Assembly (NCBI GenBank): GCA_013365325.1
Contig: JABVXV010000048.1
Location: forward strand, 62,001 to 126,000
Length of the DNA stretch: 64,000 nt
Source: Dipetalonema caudispina
Taxonomy: Eukaryota; Nematoda; Chromadorea; Rhabditida; Onchocercidae
Direction: 5' to 3'
The notes under the pieces were generated by a model. It ran no database searches and was not told the DNA's origin. It saw nothing but the letters and a program-made list of their open reading frames with translations. The position numbers and the translations under genes are program-made. Shown one piece after another: positions 52,901-64,000 of the stretch (positions within the stretch are counted from its first letter, which is position 1; the number at the start of each line of letters is the position of its first letter).

Positions 52901-55900
52901 CTACTTCATTTGGAAGCTGTTCACAATGTTCGATTGCAGCATTGAGACTTTTAAAATGCAATATGTTGCGTCCGCTGTGACCTTCATAAATTTGAGCAGA
53001 ACCGAGTTTCACATGAACACCTCGGCGCTGAAAAACCCATTAAAATGAAGCAAAATAAACCATAATATCAAAACTCCATCAATTTATAGATCTATTACTG
53101 AGTTTAATGAAGCAACGATATGATACGAAATGCTCGTAGTAAATCAGCTGCAAGTGATACACATCCTCACATTTTCATAGATTACACCCCGGATATTATC
53201 GTACTGTCTAATACTTGGCAGCATAAAAACACAAAAGGCCTAGGGAGCTTAAAGGAGAACAACAATGACGCAAGTATTTCAACGGCGGGATTCGAAGAAA
53301 CAATTTCAAGCATTCTACTCTTTGCAAATTCTGCTGAACACTCACCAACTGGCGAAAACTTTCTTTCCATGGATTTACAACATCTCTCCAACGGCCCACT
53401 TCCCGAAATTCGAATTTGCGTGGTTCAGGATGATAAAGAGGTATCCGATATTCAAAAGCTCCTTGATATAGTATCTTCCTGAGAGAATGCACAACATAGA
53501 AAAAGAAATTTTCTACCAAATAAATTCCAAAAACGTTGCCTTCACAAATTCAAGTTCAGAAATTTCATTGAAGCAAAAAGGGATGATATTCTGTAGGCTG
53601 ATTAACGACGGGAGTTTCTGAACAAACCAAAAAGAAAATAACACGCATTGCTCTAATGCTTCACACTACCATTATTCTAATCAGAAGATGCATTATCAGT
53701 TATCATTTGTTTTTCTTTTGAATAATTTGAGCTCATAACTGTGCATAGACTTTTCCAAAACTTAGCTGACATATCACAGATGTCTTTGTATTTAAACGAT
53801 TAGCACCGCAACGTTATTTGAAGACCTATATAATGGTTTTATATATTCATGTATGATTATTTACAATTACCCCTTTCTCGATCCCCCTTAACAAGCTGTA
53901 CTCTGAACTACGTCTTCTGTTAACAATGTTGTATAGATCACAGGACACATCAAGTTGGATTTGTTAAACAAATTAACAATATAAATATACGGAAAAATTG
54001 GACGTAAAATTTTTTTTTAATTTAAAAGATTCAGGAATTGCAAAAATTTCCTATAAAAATGATATAAGAATTTACCACAAATTTAAATCATTTGATAATC
54101 GATAAAAACGGCGCGACACGGCAGAACATGTCAGGAGATCGCCTTCGTAAAGAAATGAATAAATCTAAAAATAATCAAACTCTACTCTATTTTTTAATAG
54201 AACAATATCATAGGAAATTTCGAATTTGTGTACTGAATACATAAATAATACATACAGAATCTGAATATTGCGTAAATAAAGCCAATTCATACATACCTTC
54301 ATAAAAATTTCATCTGGTAGAACATCAATTGAGGAATCAGATGAATAACGCTCTACAGATAAATCCAAGCTGGAAAAAATTATGACTAGGGTAAAAAAAA
54401 AAAGAAATAAAATAAAGTAACCGGAACATCTCTTACATGCAACCTATTTCTGATGAATGCATCTAAGTTTCTTACATGTCTGGAAATTATATATCTAGTA
54501 GATACTGCGCTCAAATCCCTCTCTTTTATCCGATATGAAATCGAATTCCGAAAATAACTTATTTCAGTGTCAGGAAAATGGATTTGATAATAAATAATTT
54601 TTCCGAAAATATTCAGAATTTGGACTCATAACACGCCGTAAAACTTTATGCAACAAACTAAAACTTCACACGCTGCATTTCAGTGAGTTGAGAGAAACTA
54701 TGGAGTTGAGAAAAAACACCTCTCCCTTACTTTTTGCGTATCAATTCATAAATGATATATTTGATTGCAATCTTAGTTTCCTGTTTACCAAATCCCAACT
54801 TTTTTAAGCATTTCAGTGCTCTCGAAACCTTCCTACACCAATCGCGCTTTCGATTAATTCTTTCATTTATAGTTATGTGATTAAGTGAACACTTATCTAA
54901 CATTAATTATGTTTTTTGCTTTTTCAAAAAAAAAAAACTGCAACAATCGTGATGTACCTGCTTTGCGCTTCAGTCAGTGGATCACCCTTTATTCGTTTAC
55001 GTAATGGTCCCACTGATTTCTAAACAAGGAAATGAATTATTTCTTAGCAAATGTATGGTTTAAACGAGATTCCGACGAATCTGTTGAAGAGGAATAGAAA
55101 AAACCAGTTTTTTTTTCTCCATATTATTTCGTTTACGCAGCGCACGCAGATATGTACACCGTTTCAAAAAGCCGATCCAAACAGAAGAAAAAGTTATACA
55201 AGATTACATGTCTAATTTTGTTCAAATGTTTTGGAGAAAATCAACTGGGAATAATTTTCGACATTTATTAATCAGAACACTAGGAAAATCAATAATCGGA
55301 TGACAGACTCATCCACTTACGAATCATTCTTTTGGCTGATGTTAGACTAATTGAAGTTGTTTTATGGAATACCTCATCAAATGAAGATTTTGATTTATAG
55401 AGAATAAAAGTGTTCTGTTTAGGTACGAAAAATTAGCCGTACAAAACCCCATTTCCAATACTGGGACACTGGGTAAATGGGACAACAAACAAAAAGATGA
55501 AGAAAAGGGCTGTTTGACTGATAATGTTTCTTCAAATAGTGGCTTCCCTACTATATGTCGTATTTCTCCCTTTAGTCATAAAAAAAGAACTTCAAAGTGC
55601 TTTGAAACACGTGCAAATGATGCGCAATAGAACTTATCAATATTTTCATCAAAAGCAATGCTTCACTAAAGATGGTTGAATAGAGCATTCGAGTTTCAGC
55701 TTTCAGAATCAATCATCGACAATTTCCTATCTGCTCGCCACATTGCCAGTGGATCAAATTATATTATCTCATCTCTCATTAAATGGTGATATCAAAAATA
55801 TGAATTTTAAATGTGAATAAAATATTCAATGGAGTGACCATTCGAAACTATTTACATAAAGTGCAGTAATCAAAATCGCGTTCCTGGCAATAGCAGAATG

Positions 55901-57432
55901 AATGGAAAGAAGTCAAGATGTTGTTTATTTTCAGGGAGGGGAATGTTAAGAAATACGAAAAAAAAAAGAACATCCGGTTCTCAAGATTTCCTTCATTCTT
56001 CTGTCTCATAATTACATCAGTAAGAGGGACGAGTTTAATGGAAATGAAGAAAATGCAGCAAGGGACCAATGAAAAAGATTCCAGAAATAACTCAGAAATT
56101 TTCTATCGAGGCAAAATTCCTAGATTAATTGGTTTTATAGAACTTATAAAAATGTACAGTCGGCGGTACTAACAAGCAAGGCTTCTAAATCCCACTCCAT
56201 GTTTTATCAAGTTACAATATATTTCTGAGTACTAAGTTTCTGGTATCCACAGCGATTAGTATATCGCTAATCAGAAATTACAAAAAGTGGAGTATATGTA
56301 ATTCAGCAATATATCAAGAATGCTTTTTGCTCTTATTACAACCCTGTTCACATGCATTCCTATTCAAGTGAAGTTAATTACCTCATCTGTGGTTGCAACC
56401 ATGCTGCTCGTAATGCAGCCATCCCCATCGCTGTGTTGGAGAGATCGGCGACGACGTAATTCATACCTGTATAATATAGAAGTTTTGATTTCATCAAATG
56501 GGCAACTTTGAAAATGAAAATATGACAGTAACTTTATCAGCTTACTAACTGCTCAGATAACCGAAATCTGTCATGACTTATGGCTAAGAGTCCAGGAATA
56601 CGAGTGATAACTTTAAGGCTATTTTCGCTATCACAAGCCCACAATGATACATCAATTTAGAATTGGAATGCAAATCAACACACACAGCAATTCATGGTGC
56701 CAACTACCAAAGCCATATAACTTACTAGATTGGATCTGCCTTATTTTAGCAGCAAAATTTTTCCAAAGTTCCCCAGAAAACTTATGGTTTTTTCCTGGAA
56801 TTATAAAAAAGAATTGTTCTATAAGTGACATATCCCTACCCAATGTTATCTAACTTCTAAATTACCTTTTCCTGGCAGCCATATCAGTGATATCCGTTTG
56901 TACAGGTACTGACTGAAGGTACGAAACCGAACTACTCACTGGCGTTGACGTTTGTACCGTCGGCGGTTCTGCAGGATCTGCTTGTCCACTATTGCGACGT
57001 CGCAGCACTATAATTTGTGAAAATTCAAATGCATTGATTAAATGATATGTCAAAACCTGTCGTAATCTTGACGACCTCACAAAGGATGTCAAACTCTTTC
57101 CCAAACCACACACGTGACTTACGAAATATATAAGACTTCTATGGTAAATAAACTGGAAACCGGCAGCAAAAAGCATGAAAATCTTACGCATATTATAAGA
57201 GTTTTAATTTTACCAAGAAAAGAAGTCCCTGATCCTACTGAATATTGAATGCCGTTTTGTGGAAAACAGCTTATCGAATGGTAGCCAACACTGCTGATAC
57301 ATATTTTTTAAAAATTCGCAAAATTATACCCATGCTATGCAAAGTGATCTTTCGCTTTTTTCCGCGAATCAAAGTTTGTCGAGGAAGGCTGATCGACAGA
57401 TTCGGACCTGAATCGTCTTCTCCATCCGCCAT
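46939..57432 (-). CDS. dre-1: DRE-1/FBXO11 F-box protein, with a single-base frame break
   Basis: Substrate receptor of an SCF (SKP1-CUL1-F-box) ubiquitin ligase; C. elegans DRE-1 sets developmental timing and targets BLMP-1. Exons: 57330-57432, 56866-57007, 56382-56466, 54958-55019, 54297-54369, 54076-54164, 53346-53478, 52820-53027, 52107-52340, 51280-51525, 50853-50985, 50327-50592, 49446-49568, 49144-49229, 48647-48860, 48171-48357, 47859-48006, 47399-47497, 46939-47056. Total is 2749 bases, one more than a whole frame; without the surplus base the product is 915 residues (human FBXO11 about 927). A basic, disordered N-terminus ([11 protein letters not shown]) precedes the F-box at about 148-190 (LPDEIFMK then [17 protein letters not shown]). 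About twenty parallel beta-helix repeats of the form N-x-I-x-x-N-x-x-A-G-V follow, then a UBR-type zinc finger ([31 protein letters not shown]). The frame breaks after about residue 391 in exon 10. The 19 exons span 10.5 kb. Confidence 0.94.
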
Positions 57433-58235
57433 ATACCATAAGTAATTACCTTAATTGTGCAATATGTGAAAGAAGAAAAAGCGTACTGAACAACTCACAA
57501 CAATAATATGTATTTTAAATCCATAAACTGCATTATATCCAACAGATCCAATCTTAACTACCCAACTGCTGCTCTTCCATCCGTTTGAAATCTCAAAATC
57601 GGATTTCTGGAATATAATGGAATTTATAATTTTAAAGAACATACACTACTGTTGTAAATTATCTAGTCACGCTTTTTCACTTTCTACAGGATATAATTTC
57701 GGATTTCCTACCCTTCGAACATTTAGATCCTAAAAAAGAGATGATCTGAGGGATGATAGCTACTACTGGATACCACTTCTGTGAAATGTCCGCTGATATC
57801 AGCATGGAGAAAATGCTGCAGTGGGTCAATTTTACAGTTTTTTAAGGAAATGTCTCACGTTATGTTAATCCAACCTAATCGTAGCCAAAAAAAAAGGTAA
57901 AATATTTACTATACAAAGAACAGAGAAAAAAGGGAAACATAGACTCTGTCTAGCAGCAGTTGAATGGTCGACACACATTTCAATTAACAACCTCCTTTTT
58001 TATAAAGAGAACTGTAAGGGATGAACTAGCTCAACAGGTTTTTTTGTCCCCAAATATCTCTCCTCTGTTACTTCCTATTTTTGAGGGTGGGGAGATGGAG
58101 TGGAGAGCAGAGAAGAGGCGATTTTGGCAAAAGAAGAAAATGGATAAAACGATATAAGCTGCTTGATTCATGCACCAGCCAATGATAATGATAAGGAACA
58201 CACTGTAAAAGTGTATTGGTAATTTTCTGATAACG

Positions 58236-58289
58236 GGTTCCTATCGATTATCACCGGATGATTGCATGCCTTAACTATCGATAGGAACC
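58236..58289. repeat. 13-bp perfect inverted repeat with 28-base loop
   Basis: GGTTCCTATCGAT at 58236-58248 and its exact reverse complement at 58277-58289. The loop contains a smaller dyad (ATCACCGGATGAT), and each arm contains the palindrome ATCGAT. It could be an RNA hairpin, a cruciform or a paired protein-binding site. Confidence 0.85.
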
Positions 58290-58735
58290 ATTTTCAAAGC
58301 ACAGAATTGAGACCATCTCCAAGAAAAGACATTCATTTTGTTGTTAAAATAATATCAACATGTGGGATTACCGAATAATATGTTATTAATAAATATCACA
58401 AATACATGTTTGAAGAAAAGCTTGCTAAAATTTTCCTTCTCATTTTATCAACGAAATAATAAAATAAAGTTTAAATCCATTTTATCATTCACCTGATAAA
58501 GTGAATACAACACATCGTCATTCTTCAAAATTTTATTTTCTGACAAATAAAAAAAATGAACAGCTCAATGTAGAAACAGTATGACTGCTGGACTATGTGA
58601 CCACAAAAATGACCACTTACATCAAGTCTCAACTGCTGCATCGGTCTAACTTACAGTATCCATTCATTAAGAAATTAACAAGAAAATGATAATGCATAGA
58701 AAATTGTCGCCCACCAAATAAAAGGTGGAATGCAC

Positions 58736-58757
58736 TGGAACACACCGATGTGTTCCA
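58736..58757. repeat. 9-bp perfect inverted repeat with 4-base loop
   Basis: TGGAACACA, loop CCGA, TGTGTTCCA. A second small dyad (CCACC/GGTGG, 8-base loop) lies just upstream at about 58711-58728. Confidence 0.85.
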
Positions 58758-59039
58758 CAAATATGAGATCTATAAAAGATTAGACCTGATCCTTTATGTA
58801 CCTTATATTTGACATGATCTGTTAGATGTGACAGTTGTATCTCAGAACAACTTTCCAAGCTCTAGATGGATACAATCTATAGATGTATGGATAGGTAAAA
58901 TGGAGTGATTGAACCCAATACGATGATAGTATGGAGTTTGGATTACAAAAAAAAAAAAAAAAGAAAAAGAAGATAAAAAGAAATTTTCTTGGACAATCAC
59001 ATCATCAGACAGACGGAAATGATTAAGTGGAACGAGCGA

Positions 59040-59075
59040 TGAGTGTCATCGTCGCCTTCAGGCAGATGACACTCA
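59040..59075. repeat. compact 36-base stem-loop
   Basis: TGAGTGTCATC (59040-59050) pairs perfectly with GATGACACTCA (59065-59075), and an inner GCCT/AGGC stem closes a two-base TC loop, leaving a small internal bulge. This is much more structured and G+C rich than its surroundings. Confidence 0.85.
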
Positions 59076-59299
59076 CAATGTATCAGCTTCTTGATAGCAA
59101 AAGAATTCATGGATTTGTCAAACTTTTAAAGAATCGTATAGAACAAATGGACAATGGTTTAAGATGAACAGTGCAGAAAACGAAGTTCAAAGCACCAATT
59201 GCTTCAAAGATAACCCATCCACAATACACACACCCGAACAGTAATAGTAAATCTTTCTTCCAATATTATATTAAACTAAATGATATACACTGTGCGAAA

Positions 59300-59414
59300 C
59301 ACACACACAGACACAGACACATATATATATATATATATGCATGGAAAAGAAAATGAGATCTATTGAATTGTCAATGTGACTATGAAATACACACATACAT
59401 ACACATACACATAC

Positions 59415-59445
<31 letters not shown>

Positions 59446-59472
59446 TACACAAATATATATGTATACACACAC
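59300..59472. repeat. CA/TA compound microsatellites
   Basis: (CA)n then (TA)n at about 59300-59339, and a longer (CA)n/(CATA)n tract at 59389-59472, separated by about 50 unique bases. Confidence 0.85.
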
Positions 59473-59994
59473 GGAATCGATAGATGCCCTCTAGCGTTGG
59501 TAGTGAGACACATCGTATACAAGCCACCCACAAACAGGCGTACTACAACTACTACAGAGAACAGATACATTTGAAGATTCCGGGTCAACTGTTGAAATCC
59601 TACGGGTCGCTTCCAAAATTTACTCTTATCTTATGGACTTGGATGCAGCGCCAAAGTTTTGAAAAGTGTATGCTTTCACAACTGACATCACGATTTAACC
59701 ATTGAGGAAATTTCATACGATGGCATGACATAGTTGCCCCCAATTTAGGAGGAAGCAGTTTATCATGGTATTTAAAATATAATTTTTTAGAACCTTTGTC
59801 CTTTCATCCTATTCATATCTGTTCGAAAAATGAACGAGCTGCTTATCATTGATATCTCTAAGAAGCCTACGATTTGTCCCAGAATTCCAGTGAAAATAGC
59901 CTCAAGCAATTCGATCGTACGGATAGATAAGAAGAGTTTGTGGAAAATTTGCATTAATCTTACAGCAAAGTGTCATATTTACATATTATACATG

Positions 59995-59999
59995 TATAT

Positions 60000-60045
<46 letters not shown>
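59995..60045. repeat. (TA)n microsatellite
   Basis: Near-perfect TA repeat of about 50 bases, interrupted once. Confidence 0.85.
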
Positions 60046-60048
<3 letters not shown>

Positions 60049-60465
60049 TACATATGTATAACACTTAACATTTTTAAAAAAGAAAAACGCAACGTTAATG
60101 TAATTATCAGCAGTGTGGACTACTGTAGGAGAAGCGGCAGTACCGAAATGCCTACAGCTGTATTTCATGCCTTATGTAGGTCTTTCCAAGCACTTTTTGT
60201 TTTAAAGCCATCGAAGGATAATAAAAACTTGCAATAACCAAAATAAATCACACAAATGAAGGGAGCATTTCAGGTGAACAAAATAAACACAATTTTGCCG
60301 GAATATTTCCTAACAAATCCGGCAAATATCACTGTATATATGGCACATAAAAGACACTCCTCGTACCTCCCGCGCACCCGCAATTTCCTGATCACATGGT
60401 ATCAATCTCTAGAAGCCTCATTTTACATATCGAGGTCCGTTAAAAATTGACGCACTTCAAGAAAT

Positions 60466-60597
60466 TTAACCTTTGCTGTGCAGGATTAGTTGTTTTTTTG
60501 GTTTGGGATCTTGTACATTTACCGCTCCGGACATTTGCGCACGAAAGCGGTAGATATTTTTACGGAATTCCGTGATGTTCAGACGTTCTCGACTCAT
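60466..60597 (-). CDS. 43-codon ORF or first exon, basic, unknown
   Basis: Starts MSRERLNITEFRKNIYRFRA and runs to TAA after 43 codons. Composition is coding-like, with Arg/Lys-rich segments and few runs. Near its end AAAG followed by GTTAAA could be a donor, so this may be exon 1 of a longer gene; a candidate second exon follows a TACAG near 60335 but was not verified. Divergent from NOP53, with about 236 bases between the two starts, suggesting a shared promoter. No family recognised. Confidence 0.4.
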   Translation of the reverse strand: MSRERLNITEFRKNIYRFRAQMSGAVNVQDPKPKKQLILHSKG

Positions 60598-60833
60598 TCT
60601 TTACCGATAACCAATTGGCTATTAGCATTGATTGATTTTTGCTAGAATAACTATGAATTCATAAATGGGATATGGTACTTGATGTGAATATTTGGTGGTT
60701 GGACATGAGCAGATGATAATTAGACGAAAATAAGTTAGATAGGAATTCATGGATAGACAATGCCACTTTTGATTAGGATGTTATTGAAAATGGTGAAGTT
60801 TTCGTTTGGCTAATTGCGTTTATACTTTTTTTT
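60598..60833. promoter_or_regulatory. candidate bidirectional promoter (small ORF / NOP53)
   Basis: A 236-base gap between two divergent start codons. No clear TATA box; A+T rich with TAGCAAAAATC and TTGGC/GCCAA-like motifs. Inferred from gene arrangement only. Confidence 0.35.
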
Positions 60834-63800
60834 ATGGAGGTTTGTTTTACTGAAGGTGAATGTCATAACGGAACGATGATGAACGATGATTTAAAGCCAT
60901 CTGGAAAGATACGGAAATGTCGAATTTCACGGAACAAAAAGCGGTACTGGAAAAAGGGTACGCAGATTCAGGATGCAGAGGATTTTCTGTGTGAAGTTCA
61001 GGTTGATGCTGTTAAAAGTACGTCAAAAATATCCTCCAATTTCGGGTGGCATAAGATATTTCTAGGATTGAATTAAGCTTATTTTATTGACCAGTTACTA
61101 CTATGGTAGGTTAGCCTAATGACCAGTATTAATGCATTTTTTTACAATGAGTCTTACTTGATTTTAGATATAAAAAAGCAAAGTGATGACAACTTATTTA
61201 CCGTCGACAGAAAACCTGATCATAATAATCTTAAATTAACAAGACGACAGATGGCAGCTTTGATGAAGAGATTAAAAAAGAGAGAGTTCGTTGGTTCTCA
61301 GTTTTTTGAATATTGTTTAGTACTTTCTAACCTGCTGGTAAGTAAGGTTTAATTTTTGAAAACATCCGTTGCTGCTTTCAAATGGCACTCTAGCAAGTCA
61401 TATCAAAAAGGGAGCAGCAGATGACTGGGTTTTATCCTTGTGTAATGGTAATTTTATTGCTGTGTTTGTCATCGATGAAGACTAGTTTAAATTTTTTAAC
61501 AACTTAGCTTTAGACCTATGGAAGAGGAAGAAAATGTATCAAAACGGCAGCTGAAAAAGGCACTTCTGGAAAAATCGAACAAGCAAGTCACAGCCAAAGC
61601 TAGTTTTCCAGAAACGACAATCCAAGCTCGAAAACCGTATGATATTTGGGGTACGGATTTTTCATGATCAAAACTTTTAGGAACATTAACTGACGTTTGG
61701 TCGTTCTTGTTCACTGGAGAATTTTTTACTTTTGTCCGCAACGAAAGTAGAGCTCGTAGCAGAGAAAATATCTATAAAAGCATGCGACTTGTCAATATTG
61801 TGTAGAAAAAAGAAGGGTTGTGAAATTTGTTAAAAGTTGAGTACTGTATACTAGATAACTATTGCAAAAGGACGAATTCTACTGAGCCTTCCATCCGGGA
61901 ATTTTAAGAGCTTTTAGCAGTTTAAGTTGTTCTATCATATTACTATGATATATATATATGTTTATTAATTTCGACTTAGTCACTCTGCTAATAGTTTTGA
62001 ATGCTTAATTTCCGCTTTTTTAAGGTACAGATGAGCAGCATTCACAAAAAGAAGCTTCGGTAGCGGAAAAATACTATCTTCTAACTACCAAAAAAAAGTT
62101 GCCCCGGGAACCGAAAACTTTGAAGCACATAACTAGCATATTACAACATGTGGAAGTTGCTCCCGCGGGTGCCTCATATAATCCGCCGGTTTCCAAATAT
62201 TTGGTATAGATTTGAATTTCTGTTTCTTTTCAAGAATTTGAAGCACATTCCTAAAAAAAGGATAAATGTTTTGATGATGTTTGCCAAGTGATTATGCATG
62301 TCTGGTGAATTTTTTCGAGATTTGACGATTGACGATACCAAATTTTTTTTTTTGCATATCGATATGCTTCAATTCCTTACCTTTTGTCTGCATTCTTTTG
62401 ACTTCCTTGCTCTCCTTATTGCATCATTTTCCTATTTTTTTGCTGTCCAAAATAATGATGATTCCAAAATATTGGTCTATGATAGCCTAAGTGATGGATG
62501 GAACGATCATAATTTTCTGACTACTAATGTCTGCAACTCTATGAAGTCATATAAGAGAAACGAGTTAATCAGACTGCTCAAGTATGTCAAACTGATTAGC
62601 ACAAATTGCATATTGTATTCTAGGATTACGTTACTGAGGCAGCTGAAGAAGAAAAGAGGAAAATTGAAGAAAATGAAAAGTTGGAACGTCAGTTTGCGTT
62701 ACTTGAAGGGAAATACGCCACTCAGGTTTCATTCTTCTTCATTTTTTGCGTCTTCATCAATGGCAATTGTGATTTTTATCTTCATCTTCCTTTCAACGAA
62801 TGTTTTAGGAAGAAATAGAATTGGAATTAAGGGCAGGTCTTGATGATAGTGATGATAACAATAGCGAAATTCTGGAAAATGGGAATAAAATAGAACAGAA
62901 CGACAGTGAAGGTGAGTCAAGGTTCCCCTGAATTTTTTTTGTCTCACTTTTTATCTCTACTCTGCTCCCGATTATTTGGAAATTCAAATCCATTTTAAGA
63001 AAAAAGGCCAAGAAGTAAACAAAAAACAAGGAAAATTCGGCGCTTGGAATATATGGAACGAAAACGAAAAGAAATTGAAAGTATATCTGGATTCCAAAAA
63101 GAACAGATGCATCTTATTTACTCGTGAGTGTTTCAAGAAGTTGTTTGGTAAAAAAATTATGCTTATCAAGAGTGGACAATGTTTTGAAGTAGAATTTCAT
63201 TTTTTCGAAAGTCTTCCATCTATTAATTATTATAGAACTCGCAAATTGAATAAAGAAATCAAGAAAGAAGCACAAAAACGAGAAGAATTTGCAAAGAAGC
63301 GGAAAGAGCACAAAGTTAGTCGTAGTTCGTTTCATGGCTTTTTCTTTTATTCAACATCGAAGTCATCTCCAAAACTGCTTGATGCAACATGAAAAGTGTA
63401 GCGAGTCTGGATCAACTAATAAGATCAATTCATATCAGTTGCCCTTCGTATATTTTCAGCTGATTAAAAGATTTGCTGGTACACAACGTTTGGGTCGTGG
63501 GAAGTTTGAACCATGCGAGAAATCTGTTTTGTTAACTGAGGAACTGCCAGGCTCTTTACGAGAACTAAAGCCGCAGGTTTACTTTGTTCAGCTATTACCA
63601 TAACTACCTTTTTTAGTCTTTTCATTACCTCTTCTAACCTTGTGTACTTCGAAATTGTTTTTCTTTGTGCTCCCTGATGAATGTCACTATTCTGTGTCTA
63701 CTGGAAAGTAATAGCAATATGAGATTTGTTTTTTTATCATAAAATGTACGAAGTGAATCAAAGTTTTTTGGATATTTTTCTTGAATTAAACGTTCTAACG

Positions 63801-64000
63801 GACCTCATTGGTGCAATCAACTTCACGGTAATTCCGAAAGACGAGACTTCACGTTTGAATGATGTTGTGCATATAATTTTCTGCAGGAATGTTTTTTCCT
63901 TTCTTGATCGTCTCTTTTCTCTACTAATGACAGAGTCAAATGTTATAGGGCAGTATTTTGACGGAACGCTTGAAGAGTTTGCAGAAAAGGAATATGCTGT
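60834..64000 (+). CDS. NOP53: NOP53 (GLTSCR2) ribosome biogenesis factor, C-terminus off window
   Basis: Nucleolar factor for 60S subunit maturation; in yeast it recruits the Mtr4-exosome for 7S pre-rRNA trimming and in humans it binds 5S RNP. Exons: 60834-61017, 61168-about 61290, 61514-61650, 62025-62203, 62624-62725, 62809-62911, 63000-63123, 63236-63314, 63460-63576, 63949 to the edge. The second donor is uncertain: only a weak A/GTTTTT site at about 61290 gives the phase exon 3 needs. Family blocks: RNKKRYWKKGTQIQDAEDFL (N-terminal), DDNLFTVD, KPYDIW, VEVAPAGASYNPPVSKYL, EKLERQFALLEGKYATQ, QRLGRGKFEP, LTEELPGSLRELKPQ, and ILTERLKSLQKRNML at the edge. The middle exons are acidic then strongly basic, as in homologues. 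APAGASYNP is the most diagnostic block. The start is the first in-frame ATG; a second at about 60879 is possible. Only the last few dozen residues should be missing. Confidence 0.9.

Larger units (their letters stand above)
57433..60465. other. dre-1 upstream interval with hairpins and microsatellites
   Basis: About 3 kb containing the likely dre-1 promoter at the left, three perfect inverted repeats at 58.2-59.1 kb, and CA/TA microsatellites at 59.3-60.05 kb (all listed separately). Short ORFs here are repeat-derived or low in coding character. Confidence 0.5.

Noticed and set aside
53120..53482. 120-codon plus-strand ORF inside dre-1
   Set aside because: Antisense to exon 53346-53478 and its intron. 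The minus strand carries the conserved YHPEP and NPWKESF blocks, so this is an antisense shadow.
22161..57432. Functional clustering of cul-5 and dre-1 as one ubiquitin-ligase locus
   Set aside because: DRE-1 is an F-box protein acting with CUL1/SKP1, not CUL5; the genes are 17 kb apart on opposite strands with unrelated genes between.
59271..60237. ORFs over 59.3-60.2 kb
   Set aside because: Driven by CA and TA microsatellites (runs of Ile-Tyr and Val-Cys).
62298..62843. 181-codon plus-strand ORF within NOP53
   Set aside because: It runs through intron 4, exon 5 and part of intron 5 in a frame other than NOP53; exon 5 in the NOP53 frame matches the family. It is Phe/Ser rich and unrecognisable.

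Overview
The window looks like nuclear DNA of a nematode, most likely a spirurid/filarial worm. It is strongly A+T rich, genes are broken into many small exons by GT-AG introns with TTTCAG/TTTTAG-type acceptors, and the best conserved proteins are closest to animal (in several cases C. elegans) families. The placement is inferred from protein content and intron style. No bacterial, phage, CRISPR or intact transposon feature was seen.

Layout, left to right: (1) 144-3704, minus strand: the 5' half of a novel-type protein kinase C (pkc-1/nPKC-epsilon), running off the left edge. (2) 3.7-17.4 kb: gene-poor, A+T rich DNA with microsatellites, a 28-29 bp minisatellite, an inverted CA/TG microsatellite and a palindrome cluster; only weak ORFs. 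(3) 17452-19686, minus: an RRM protein related to PABPN1 with an N-terminal membrane segment. (4) 21.07-21.5 kb, minus: a short coding exon of unknown function, divergent from (5) cul-5, 22161-29530, plus, complete in 19 exons. (6) 29.5-36.3 kb: no supported gene. (7) 36375-39363, plus: a phospholipase-B-like SGNH protein that seems to have lost its nucleophile. (8) 40305-40376: tRNA-Cys(GCA). (9) 41154-43325, minus: a cytosolic fatty-acid/lipid-binding protein. (10) 46939-57432, minus: dre-1/FBXO11, complete in 19 exons but with one surplus base in exon 10. (11) 58.2-59.1 kb: intergenic DNA with three perfect inverted repeats. (12) 60466-60597, minus: a 43-codon ORF divergent from (13) NOP53, 60834 to the right edge, plus, lacking only its C-terminus.

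The genes do not form one pathway. Two encode ubiquitin-ligase parts (CUL-5 scaffold, DRE-1 substrate receptor), but DRE-1 belongs to CUL1/SCF complexes, so their proximity is probably chance. The most unusual items are the membrane-anchored PABPN1-like protein, the phospholipase B pseudo-hydrolase, the single-base frame break in an otherwise intact dre-1, and the hairpin cluster between dre-1 and NOP53. Exon boundaries were set by hand from splice signals, reading-frame phase and remembered family alignments; no database search was run.
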